Source: Alphaproteobacteria bacterium UBA3439
GTDB taxonomy: Bacteria > Pseudomonadota > Alphaproteobacteria > Puniceispirillales > Puniceispirillaceae
DNA length: 20,117 nucleotides
Reading direction: 5' to 3'
NCBI GenBank assembly: GCA_002378605.1
Contig: DFSK01000081.1
Coordinates: forward strand, 1 to 20,117
Shown: piece by piece, positions 7,342-14,667 of the stretch
Layout: every line of letters starts with the position of its first letter
Position numbering within the stretch: the stretch's first letter is position 1
Translations under genes and position numbers: made by a program
Notes under the pieces: generated by a model
What the model saw: only the letters and a program-made list of their open reading frames with translations
The model's database searches: none
What the model was told of the DNA's origin: nothing

Positions 7342-8895
7342 ATGACTGACACAAATACACCAGATCGCCGGAATCGCCGTGGCGGCGGGCGCGATGCGCG
7401 CCGTAGCGCACGATCATCAGGCAATCAGCAAGCCGCCGCGCCGTATATCGTTCGCAAGATAGCCCCTGTTGATATTCTAAGCGATGAAGGGGCGGAAATT
7501 ATTGAAGATAATGCCGAAACCATCCTTGAGGAAATTGGCATTGATTTTCGTGATGACCCTGAAGCCTTGACCATTTTGCGTGATGTTGGTTGTGATGTTC
7601 AAGGCGAGCGTGTGCATTTCCCGCGTGGTCTTGCACGCCAGCTTTGTTCGACCGCGCCATCAGGCTATACCCAGCATGCCCGCAATCCCGAACGCTCGGT
7701 TGAAATTGGCGGAATGAATACGGTTTTTGCGCCGGTCTATGGCCCGCCTTTTGTGCGTGATCTTGATAACGAGCGTCGCTATGCGACGATGGAAGATTTC
7801 CGCAATCTGGTAAAGCTGGCCTATATGCATCCGGGCCTGCATCATTCAGGTGGCACGATCTGCGAGCCGGTCGATTTACCAGTGACCAAACGCCATCTCG
7901 AAATGATCTATGCGCATCAGCGTTTTTCCGACAAGCCTTATATGGGTTCGGTTACCGCGCCAAGCCGCGCCCAAGATACGATTGATATGTCGAAAATCCT
8001 GTTTGGCGATGATTTTGTTGCCAATAACACCGTGCTGACAAGCCTGATCAATGCCAATTCGCCAATGACATGGGATGACACCATGCTTGGGGCATTGAAA
8101 GTTTATGCACGCAATAATCAAGCGACAATCATTTCACCCTTTATCCTTGCCGGTGCGATGTCGCCAGTTTCGGTTGCCGGCACTTTGGCGCAAACGCTTG
8201 CCGAAGCGATGAGCGGCATGGCCTTTGCACAGGCGGTAAATCCGGGGGCACCAGTTATTTTCGGCAGTTTTGCAAGCTCGATGTCGATGCAGACAGGCGC
8301 GCCGACCTTTGGCACGCCAGAACCGGCAAAGGTGCTTTATGGCTGTGCCAAGCTGGCGCGTCGTTTAGGCGTGCCGTTTCGGTCAGGCGGATCTTTGACC
8401 GGTTCCAAAACGGCTGATGCGCAGGCCGCTTATGAATCGACTCATACGCTTTTGCCAACAATCATGGGTGGCACTAATTTTGTGCTGCATTCGGCTGGCT
8501 GGATGGAAGGCGGTTTGGTTGCGGATTATGCAAAATTCCTGCTTGATGCCGATCAATTGACAATGATGCCGAAACTGGTCAATGGCATTGATTTGTCGGA
8601 AAATGGGCAGGCAATGGACGCGCTTCGCGAAACCGGCCCCGGCCAGCATTTTCTGGGATCGGCCCATACGCAGGCCAATTTCGAAGATGCGTTTTGGCGG
8701 TCACAAATGGCTGATAACACGACATTCGAGCAATGGTCATCTGAAGGCAGTATTGAAAGCAGCGCCCGTGCCCGTAAACGCGCTGGCGAGATGCTGGCTG
8801 CCTATGAAGCCCCGGCAATTGATCCTGCCATTGACGACGCCTTGCGTGCCTTTATCAACAAACGCATGGAAGAATTGCCCGATACTGATTATTAA
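7342..8895 (+). CDS. MttB-superfamily methyltransferase, pyrrolysine-free
   Basis: The 517-residue protein belongs to the trimethylamine methyltransferase (MttB) superfamily, a TIM-barrel family whose studied members transfer a methyl group from a quaternary or tertiary amine to a corrinoid protein. Recognisable segments are the N-terminal ILEEIGIDFRDDPEAL with VHFPRGLARQLC, a central HSGGTICEPVDLP, and GGSLTGSKTADAQAAYES. The reading frame has no in-frame TAG and ends in TAA, so unlike archaeal MttB it has no pyrrolysine. Known pyrrolysine-free relatives act on glycine betaine, proline betaine or carnitine. Residues 9-28 form an Arg/Gly-rich, probably disordered tail. GAGGA lies 8 nt before the ATG. 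It is the second gene of an operon with the DMGDH-like flavoprotein. No MttC-type corrinoid protein or reactivase is encoded nearby, so substrate and acceptor are unknown; betaine is a context-based guess. Confidence 0.85.
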   Translation: MTDTNTPDRRNRRGGGRDARRSARSSGNQQAAAPYIVRKIAPVDILSDEGAEIIEDNAETILEEIGIDFRDDPEALTILRDVGCDVQGERVHFPRGLARQLCSTAPSGYTQHARNPERSVEIGGMNTVFAPVYGPPFVRDLDNERRYATMEDFRNLVKLAYMHPGLHHSGGTICEPVDLPVTKRHLEMIYAHQRFSDKPYMGSVTAPSRAQDTIDMSKILFGDDFVANNTVLTSLINANSPMTWDDTMLGALKVYARNNQATIISPFILAGAMSPVSVAGTLAQTLAEAMSGMAFAQAVNPGAPVIFGSFASSMSMQTGAPTFGTPEPAKVLYGCAKLARRLGVPFRSGGSLTGSKTADAQAAYESTHTLLPTIMGGTNFVLHSAGWMEGGLVADYAKFLLDADQLTMMPKLVNGIDLSENGQAMDALRETGPGQHFLGSAHTQANFEDAFWRSQMADNTTFEQWSSEGSIESSARARKRAGEMLAAYEAPAIDPAIDDALRAFINKRMEELPDTDY

Positions 8896-8945
8896 CATCG
8901 TCGGGTGAATGATTTGATTGGCAATTTCATGCGGCTAGGATTTGT

Positions 8946-8961
8946 GGTCACCTATGTGACC
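8946..8961. terminator. Hairpin between two convergent operons
   Basis: GGTCAC-CTAT-GTGACC is a perfect 6-bp stem with a 4-nt loop, in the 71-nt gap between the mttB-like stop and the soxG stop. It could serve both strands, but neither side has a T-run, so classical rho-independent termination is doubtful. Confidence 0.35.
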
Positions 8962-8966
8962 GTCAT

Positions 8967-9581
8967 CTAGGCTTTGTATTGATAGCCATATTCCAAAGCG
9001 GCATCGGCAAGCCAGCGTTGAACATAGGGTGCAAAGCTGGTGCGGCAAATCAGAATAAAGGCATCATCTGCTACCGCCATTAATGTCACCGCAGATAGCG
9101 CCAGCAGGCTTTGCGCCGATTGGCCAGCGGTGAATTGGTCTGGATGAAGATCAAGCCCGCAGCCCTTGGCCAGAACAGCACGAACCGAAGGTCCGCGAAG
9201 CGAAAGCGCACAAAGGCTGTCACTGACATCGGTGATGGCGAAATGTGATGATGTGATCATGCTATTGAGACTGTCTTGCAGCTCTTGTTCTTTGCCCGCC
9301 TCACATAATAAAAGATATTCATCGGGCGCAAGCCATATCACATGGCGTTCGCCTGCCGATTGAAACCGGTTGGCCTTTGGCGGAAATGTGCAGCCGGTGA
9401 TCGCCTTTACCGCTTTGGCAAGGCCGTTTTGGCCGCGAAGATTCAGTTTGCCAAGATGCGCCATCTCGCCAAAAACAAGACCAATCGTGCCACCATCAGG
9501 GTTGGCGCTTGTGCTGCTGGCAATGCCAGCAAGGGCTGTCTGGCCGGAAAAATCTGGTCTGCTGCTTGATGAATTAGCCAT
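8967..9581 (-). CDS. soxG: Sarcosine oxidase, gamma subunit
   Basis: SoxG is the small structural subunit of heterotetrameric sarcosine oxidase and is related to the GcvT/aminomethyltransferase fold. The 204-residue protein shows typical SoxG blocks: VIWLAPDEYLLL, ITDVSDSLCALSLRGPSVRAVLAKGCGLDLHP, and the C-terminal ICRTSFAPYVQRWLADAALEYG. It has no known catalytic residue of its own. The frame is open to an ATG at 9605, but the ATG at 9581 is favoured. It has AAAGGGAG about 9 nt upstream and overlaps the soxA stop by 8 nt in ATGGCTAA, a typical coupling arrangement. It is the last gene of soxBDAG and ends at the hairpin facing the convergent mttB-like gene. SoxG is the least conserved subunit, so the call leans partly on context. 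Confidence 0.87.
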   Translation of the reverse strand: MANSSSSRPDFSGQTALAGIASSTSANPDGGTIGLVFGEMAHLGKLNLRGQNGLAKAVKAITGCTFPPKANRFQSAGERHVIWLAPDEYLLLCEAGKEQELQDSLNSMITSSHFAITDVSDSLCALSLRGPSVRAVLAKGCGLDLHPDQFTAGQSAQSLLALSAVTLMAVADDAFILICRTSFAPYVQRWLADAALEYGYQYKA

Positions 9582-12500
9582 CGATACGCGCTCCCTTTGG
9601 ATCAAAAAATGCCGTATCGACGATTTCGGCTTTCAAAACCGAACCATCAAGCATTGGAAAGAAAACCGTTTGCCCCTTTAGCGCATGACCGCCTTTTAAC
9701 ATGGCCATCGCAATCGAGCGTCCACAATTTGGTGAAAAATAGGACGAGGTTACTTGTCCTAGCATTTTCATCGGCAAAGGCTGGTTCGGATCAAGAACCG
9801 CATGTGCGCCTTCAGGAATCACTGTTGCTGGGTCGCTGCAAAGCAGCCCAACAAGCTGTTTGCGATCATCATATTCCATGGCGTGACGTGCAAGTGCCCG
9901 CTTGCCAATGAAATCGGGTTTGGTTTTTGACACAATCCAATCCATGCCAAGATCATGCGGCGTCACCGATCCATCGGTTTCTTGTCCGACAATGATAAAG
10001 CCTTTTTCGGCACGAAGAACATGCATTGCCTCGGTGCCATAAGGGGTGATGCCATACGCTTTGCCGGCGGCCATCAGGCGGGTCCATAATGCCAATCCAT
10101 GACGTGCAGCGACATTGATTTCGTATGACAGCTCACCGGTAAATGAAATGCGGAAAATGCGCGCTGCTAGCCCGCCAATATGGCCTTCCTTCATCGACAT
10201 GAACGGAAATTCAGCTGGCGACAGGTCAAAATCGATACCGGCATCTTGTAAAATCTTGCCAGCATTCGGCCCTGATAATGTGGCAACCGCCCATTGTTCA
10301 GTCACCGAAGTTAGATAAACTTCAAGATCAGGCCATTCGGTTTGCAGCCATTCTTCCATCCAGTCCAAAACGCCAGCAGCACCGCCGGTGGTCGTGGTCA
10401 TGTGGAAATGGTTTTCGCCAATGCGGGTGGTCACGCCATCATCCATGACCATGCCATCATCTTTTAGCATCAGGCCATAACGGCATTTGCCAATGCCAAG
10501 CTTGCTCCATGCATTTGTATAGAGGCGGTTCAGAAATTCAGCCGCATCACGCCCGCGAATATCAATTTTGCCAAGCGTTGACGCATCAAGCAAGCCAGCT
10601 GTTGTCCGCGCCGCCTTAACTTCACGATTGACCGCTTGTTGCATGGTTTCGCCATCTTGCGGAAAATACCAAGCGCGCATCCATTGCCCGACATGTTCAA
10701 AGGTTGCGCCATGCGCACGGTGCCAATCATCCATGCGGGTTAGGCGAACTGGATCAAAAAGATCGCCGATATCGCGGCCAGCAATGGCGCCAATATTTGA
10801 CGGCGTATAGGGCATCCGGAAAGTGGTTGTGCCCACGGCCGGAATTTCATTGCCAAGCGCATCGGCAAGAATGGCCAAGGCGTTGATATTGGATGTCTTG
10901 CCCTGATCGGTTCCCATGCCTGTGGTGGTATAGCGTTTGAGATGCTCAACCGACTGATATCCCTCACGCGCAGCAAGCGACACATCACTTGCGGTGACGT
11001 CATTCTGAAAATCGACAAAGGCCTTGGGGCCGCGCCCAGACGCATGGCCGTTTGGAATTTTCCATGCGGCAAGCGGGCGCCAGCTTTGTTTGTGGATTTG
11101 CACATCAGGTGTATCAAGCGTGGTTGCTTTATGGCCAGTTGCTGCTGCGGCTTTGGTGCCAGCGCGAACCGCTTCTTTCAAACCGGCGACAAGATCAAAA
11201 CTGCCATTGCACGCGCCAATGTTAAAGCTTGGCTCATGTGTCGCTGATGGGCGGAAACATAATTTGGCATCATCCCACTGTAATTTGCCGCGGGCTTGTG
11301 AATGAAGATGAACCGCGGGTGACAAACCGCCCGACATGGCAATCAGGTCACAATCACGGTGATCAATATCGCCAGTGATCGCCGTAACACTGTCATCGAC
11401 TGGCGCAATTTCAACACGCGCAACGCGGTGAGTGCCATAGGCGGCAATGATGGCATGGCCATGCAGAATTTCGATGCCGGCGTTGCGGACAGCGCGCATG
11501 AGCGGCCCGGTTGCCGTTGCCCGAAGGTCGGTAACCACGACATACGCGCCAGCATGATGCAGATCAAGCGCGGTGCGATAGGCGTCATCATTATTGCAAA
11601 CAACGATGGCGCGTTGTCCCGGACAAACGCCATAGCGGTTGATATAGGTGCGAACCGCACCGGCAAGCATAACACCGGGCAGATCATTGCCTGCAAAAAC
11701 CAATGGCCGTTCATGAGCGCCCTGCGCAATGATCACTTGCTGTGCGCGTATTTTCCACAGCCGTTGGCGCGGCAAATGCGCTGGTCGTGATGGCAGATGG
11801 TCGGTTACGCGTTCATTCAAGGTCAGGTAATTATGATCCAGATAGCCAAAAACCGTGGTTCGGGGAAGCAGGGTTACATTTGGCATGGCGGCTAATTCGG
11901 TCACAATATCGCTTACCCAGCTTAACGCCGGAACATCGGCAATCTTGATATCAGCTTCGCCAAGCAGCCAGCCGCCAAATTCATTCTGCTCGTCGGCCAG
12001 AATAACACGGGCGCCGCTTTTTGCCGCTTGCAGGGCCGCCATCAGGCCGGTTGCGCCGCCACCAGCAACAAGAATATCGCAATGCGCATGGGTTTTTTCA
12101 TAGCGGTCAGGATCATTGTGATCATCAGCAACCTTGCCAAGACCGGCGGCGTGCCGAATGACATGTTCGTAGCGCATCCACATTGATGCTGGCCACATGA
12201 AAGTCTTGTAATAAAAACCTGCTGGGAAAAACCGGTCGAGAACCGAATTAATGGCGCCAATGTCGAATTTCAAAGACGGGGTGCGGTTCTGACTTTCCGC
12301 ATAAAGGCCTTCAAAAATTTCAATTTGCGTGGCGCGTAAATTTGGTTCGGCATAAGCGCCTTTGCCAAGCCGGATTAGCGCATTTGGTTCTTCGGAACCG
12401 GCCGCCATAATACCGCGAGGTCGATGATATTTGAACGAGCGACCAACAAGATGAACATTATTGGCAAGCAATGCCGATGCCAGTGTGTCACCAGCAAAGC

Positions 12501-12615
12501 CGCGATAGCTGCGGCCATCAAAGGTGAAATTGATTGGCGCGTTTTGATCGATCCTTGCGACCGCGCGCTGGCGCTGTGTTTGTGGGCTGCCGGATGCTGC
12601 AGAACGCGATACCAT
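9574..12615 (-). CDS. soxA: Sarcosine oxidase, alpha subunit
   Basis: SoxA is the largest subunit of heterotetrameric sarcosine oxidase. It binds NAD+ and carries the tetrahydrofolate-linked half of the reaction. The 1013-residue protein has the expected layout. An N-terminal ferredoxin-like domain (about 27-90) has no cysteines, as in other SoxA proteins, so it holds no Fe-S cluster. A Rossmann dinucleotide domain starts with ILVAGGGATGLMAALQAAKSG (GGGATG at 185-190) and runs to roughly 500. A C-terminal GcvT-like folate domain covers about 620-1000, with ISFTGELSYEINV and the EAMHVLRAEKGF segment. It starts at ATG 12615, sharing one base with the soxD stop (TAATG), with GGAGG 9 nt upstream. 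The complex converts sarcosine, O2 and THF to glycine, H2O2 and 5,10-methylene-THF in the cytoplasm. Confidence 0.96.
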   Translation of the reverse strand: MVSRSAASGSPQTQRQRAVARIDQNAPINFTFDGRSYRGFAGDTLASALLANNVHLVGRSFKYHRPRGIMAAGSEEPNALIRLGKGAYAEPNLRATQIEIFEGLYAESQNRTPSLKFDIGAINSVLDRFFPAGFYYKTFMWPASMWMRYEHVIRHAAGLGKVADDHNDPDRYEKTHAHCDILVAGGGATGLMAALQAAKSGARVILADEQNEFGGWLLGEADIKIADVPALSWVSDIVTELAAMPNVTLLPRTTVFGYLDHNYLTLNERVTDHLPSRPAHLPRQRLWKIRAQQVIIAQGAHERPLVFAGNDLPGVMLAGAVRTYINRYGVCPGQRAIVVCNNDDAYRTALDLHHAGAYVVVTDLRATATGPLMRAVRNAGIEILHGHAIIAAYGTHRVARVEIAPVDDSVTAITGDIDHRDCDLIAMSGGLSPAVHLHSQARGKLQWDDAKLCFRPSATHEPSFNIGACNGSFDLVAGLKEAVRAGTKAAAATGHKATTLDTPDVQIHKQSWRPLAAWKIPNGHASGRGPKAFVDFQNDVTASDVSLAAREGYQSVEHLKRYTTTGMGTDQGKTSNINALAILADALGNEIPAVGTTTFRMPYTPSNIGAIAGRDIGDLFDPVRLTRMDDWHRAHGATFEHVGQWMRAWYFPQDGETMQQAVNREVKAARTTAGLLDASTLGKIDIRGRDAAEFLNRLYTNAWSKLGIGKCRYGLMLKDDGMVMDDGVTTRIGENHFHMTTTTGGAAGVLDWMEEWLQTEWPDLEVYLTSVTEQWAVATLSGPNAGKILQDAGIDFDLSPAEFPFMSMKEGHIGGLAARIFRISFTGELSYEINVAARHGLALWTRLMAAGKAYGITPYGTEAMHVLRAEKGFIIVGQETDGSVTPHDLGMDWIVSKTKPDFIGKRALARHAMEYDDRKQLVGLLCSDPATVIPEGAHAVLDPNQPLPMKMLGQVTSSYFSPNCGRSIAMAMLKGGHALKGQTVFFPMLDGSVLKAEIVDTAFFDPKGARIDG

Positions 12616-12983
12616 TATTTTGATCCTCCGGCCTTGCTGCGTGATGGCGTGGCGGCTTTTTCGGCGGCTGTGTCGCGCCGCCAGCTTGTTTTATAAGTGG
12701 TTTTTGCGGCGGTTTTTGCTGGCAGGCTTCCCATCGGGTAAATTTCGACAATTTCATTGCTCACCGTGTCGCGCGCCACATTAAACCAACGCCGGCATCC
12801 GGCGCTATGCCGCCACCGTTCAAGAAACAGGCCTTTGGGATTGTCGCGCATGAATAGGTAATCGGCAAAATCGGCATCCGAAATTTTATTGTCGGCAAGT
12901 GGGCGCGCAATATGGGCCTCGCCACCACAGGCAAATTCAACTTCGTCACGAGGGCCACAAAATGGGCAAGTAATGATCAACAT
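12615..12983 (-). CDS. soxD: Sarcosine oxidase, delta subunit
   Basis: SoxD is the zinc-binding small subunit of heterotetrameric sarcosine oxidase. The 122-residue protein has all four expected zinc ligands: C6 and C9 in CPFC near the start, and H59 and C63 in RHSAGCRRWFN. The block ADYLFMRDNPKGLFLERW is diagnostic. The last 30 or so residues form a Lys/Ala/Thr-rich tail (from about residue 88) that is longer than the conserved core and probably disordered. AAGGAGAG precedes the ATG at good spacing. It begins 21 nt after soxB and its stop overlaps the soxA start, confirming operon structure. No alternative family fits. Confidence 0.95.
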   Translation of the reverse strand: MLIITCPFCGPRDEVEFACGGEAHIARPLADNKISDADFADYLFMRDNPKGLFLERWRHSAGCRRWFNVARDTVSNEIVEIYPMGSLPAKTAAKTTYKTSWRRDTAAEKAATPSRSKAGGSK

Positions 12984-13004
12984 AGTACTCTCCTTGAACC
13001 CTTC

Positions 13005-14303
13005 TTAATGCGCCACGCCAGCGGCGCCATGTTCATCAATCAGCAGGCCGGTACGGAACCGATCCAAACTATAGGGCGCGGCAATCTTATTTGGCCGGTC
13101 ATTGGCGATAAGATCGGCAAATACATGCCCTGATCCGGGCGTTGCTTTAAAGCCGCCAGTACCCCAACCGCAATCAAAATACAGGCCTTCAATATCGGTT
13201 TTGGAAATGATTGGCGATGCATCAGGACAGGTATCGACAATGCCACCCCAATGGCGAAGCATCCGTAAGCGCGATAATACCGGAAACAGCTCAACCGCGG
13301 CGGCAAGCATATGTTCTGGTACTGGAAACGAACCACGTTGCGCGTAGGAATTATATTTATCAACACCAGCGCCAAGAACCATCTCGCCCTTGTCAGACTG
13401 GCTGATATACATATGAACGGCATTCGACATGATCACTGTATCAAGAATCGGTTTAATCGGTTCCGACACCAACGCTTGCAATGGGCGGCTGGCGATTGGC
13501 AAGCGGATACCGGCCATTGCCGCAACAACGCTTGAATGACCTGCCACAACGCACCCGACTTTTTTGGTTTTGATAAAACCGCGGCTGGTTTCAACACCAA
13601 TGATTTTACGGCCTTGTCGGCGCAGTCCGGTGACTTCACATTTCTGGATGATGTCGACACCTAAATCATCGGCTGCGCGCGCATAGCCCCACGCGACTGC
13701 ATCATGGCGCGCTGTGCCGCCGCGCCGCTGCAAAAAACCACCCATAACCGGATAGCGGATTGACTGGTCGATATTGATTGTTGGCACGAATTTTTTAATT
13801 TCCGCCGGGCCAAGAATTTCTGAATCAATGCCGTTTAATCGGATGGCATGAACGCGCCGTGACATCTCGCGTAATTCATGCTCGCTATGCGCGATGGTCA
13901 GCACCCCGCGCTGGCTAAACATGACGTTGAAATTCAAATCCTGCGACATGCCTTCCCACAGCTTCATCGAATGTTCGTAAATGGCGGCAGATTCGTCCCA
14001 AAGATAATTTGACCGGATGATTGTTGTGTTACGGCCGGTATTGCCGCCACCAATCCAGCCTTTTTCAATCACCGCAATATTAGTAAGGCCATGAACCGCA
14101 GCAAGATAATAGGCCGTGGCAAGCCCATGCCCGCCGCCGCCAATAATGACAGCGTCATATTCGGCCTTTGGTTCAGGGTCGCGCCAGGCACGTTGCCAGT
14201 CTTGATGATAATTCATCGCCTTTTTGGCAAGCGCAAATGCCGAATAACGCTGGGCACCGCCCGGCAATCCGCGTTGACCGCGATCTGGATGATTTTGTGC
14301 CAT
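13005..14303 (-). CDS. soxB: Sarcosine oxidase, beta subunit
   Basis: SoxB carries the substrate-oxidising flavin site of heterotetrameric sarcosine oxidase. The 432-residue DAO-family protein has the FAD dinucleotide motif [18 protein letters not shown] (51-68) and [21 protein letters not shown]200 in [17 protein letters not shown] sits where characterised SoxB attaches FMN covalently through histidine. The C-terminal [15 protein letters not shown] and [16 protein letters not shown] segments complete the fold. Most SoxB proteins begin near RYSAFALL; here about 18 residues precede that motif ([18 protein letters not shown]). The start is nonetheless supported by AAGGGGTGG just upstream of ATG 14303. 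It is the first gene of soxBDAG, reading away from the 364-nt regulatory region it shares with a divergent M20 hydrolase. Confidence 0.96.
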   Translation of the reverse strand: MAQNHPDRGQRGLPGGAQRYSAFALAKKAMNYHQDWQRAWRDPEPKAEYDAVIIGGGGHGLATAYYLAAVHGLTNIAVIEKGWIGGGNTGRNTTIIRSNYLWDESAAIYEHSMKLWEGMSQDLNFNVMFSQRGVLTIAHSEHELREMSRRVHAIRLNGIDSEILGPAEIKKFVPTINIDQSIRYPVMGGFLQRRGGTARHDAVAWGYARAADDLGVDIIQKCEVTGLRRQGRKIIGVETSRGFIKTKKVGCVVAGHSSVVAAMAGIRLPIASRPLQALVSEPIKPILDTVIMSNAVHMYISQSDKGEMVLGAGVDKYNSYAQRGSFPVPEHMLAAAVELFPVLSRLRMLRHWGGIVDTCPDASPIISKTDIEGLYFDCGWGTGGFKATPGSGHVFADLIANDRPNKIAAPYSLDRFRTGLLIDEHGAAGVAH

Positions 14304-14333
14304 CTAACCCACCCCTTAAACTCTTTAAAAGCC

Positions 14334-14344
14334 ATCACAGTGAT
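14334..14344. promoter_or_regulatory. Palindromic operator candidate upstream of soxB
   Basis: ATCAC-A-GTGAT is a perfect 5-bp inverted repeat with one central base, 30 nt upstream of the soxB ATG. Its position overlaps where RNA polymerase or the early transcript would lie, which suits a repressor site. No regulator gene is adjacent, so the partner is unknown. Confidence 0.35.
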
Positions 14345-14434
14345 AGCGTAACTGCTGCAATTAGTTTTGCTGTGACATGCTGCGCATTTGCCGAAAAATC
14401 CCTAGCCTATCAACGACATTGGGTATGTTCTAAT

Positions 14435-14455
14435 CGACATGATAACACCGGTTTT
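14435..14455 (+). repeat. Bipartite motif, copy 1 (CGACATGAT ... CCGGTTTT)
   Basis: CGACATGAT (14435-14443), a 4-nt gap, then CCGGTTTT (14448-14455). The same two blocks in the same order and orientation recur at 14574-14592 with a 2-nt gap. Two exact blocks of 9 and 8 nt are unlikely to recur in one intergenic region by chance, so this is a candidate regulator-binding site or a degraded duplication. Confidence 0.45.
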
Positions 14456-14573
14456 AGGCTGTTAATGCGCTGAATGTCAATTGAGGCAATATGCCGCCAA
14501 CCGCGGCTGTCATCTGCGTGGTATTAGCCATGCGCATTACTTGACCTTAGGGGCTGAATTGCGGCACTGTTAG

Positions 14574-14592
14574 CGACATGATTTCCGGTTTT
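14574..14592 (+). repeat. Bipartite motif, copy 2 (CGACATGAT ... CCGGTTTT)
   Basis: CGACATGAT (14574-14582), a 2-nt gap, then CCGGTTTT (14585-14592), ending 9 nt before a -35-like hexamer for the M20 hydrolase gene. That placement suits an activator site. See copy 1 at 14435-14455. Confidence 0.45.
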
Positions 14593-14601
14593 AAAAAAAT
14601 G

Positions 14602-14629
14602 TTAAAATCAGAATATCGTGGCATAGATA
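14602..14629 (+). promoter_or_regulatory. Putative promoter of the M20 hydrolase gene
   Basis: TTAAAA (14602-14607) and TAGATA (14624-14629), each a 4 of 6 match to the sigma-70 consensus, are separated by 16 nt. Predicted transcription would start about 30 nt before ATG 14668. Based on sequence match and position only. Confidence 0.35.
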
Positions 14630-14667
14630 TGACTTTTGCACAAATATGACAGGTTAGGACAATCATC

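Larger units (their letters stand above)
14304..14667. other. Divergent regulatory region between soxB and the M20 hydrolase
   Basis: These 364 nt contain no convincing gene and lie between two divergent starts, so both promoters should be here. Three items stand out and are listed separately: a palindrome close to soxB, a bipartite motif repeated 139 bp apart, and a promoter-like pair for the hydrolase. Nothing recognisable as a known riboswitch or small RNA is seen. Confidence 0.6.

Noticed and set aside
7342..8895. A pyrrolysine (amber read-through) codon in the MttB homologue
   Set aside because: The frame has no in-frame TAG between the ATG and the TAA stop.
11359..11790. 143-codon open frame on the + strand within soxA
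   Set aside because: Antisense to a conserved SoxA domain, no motif and no ribosome binding site; a shadow frame.
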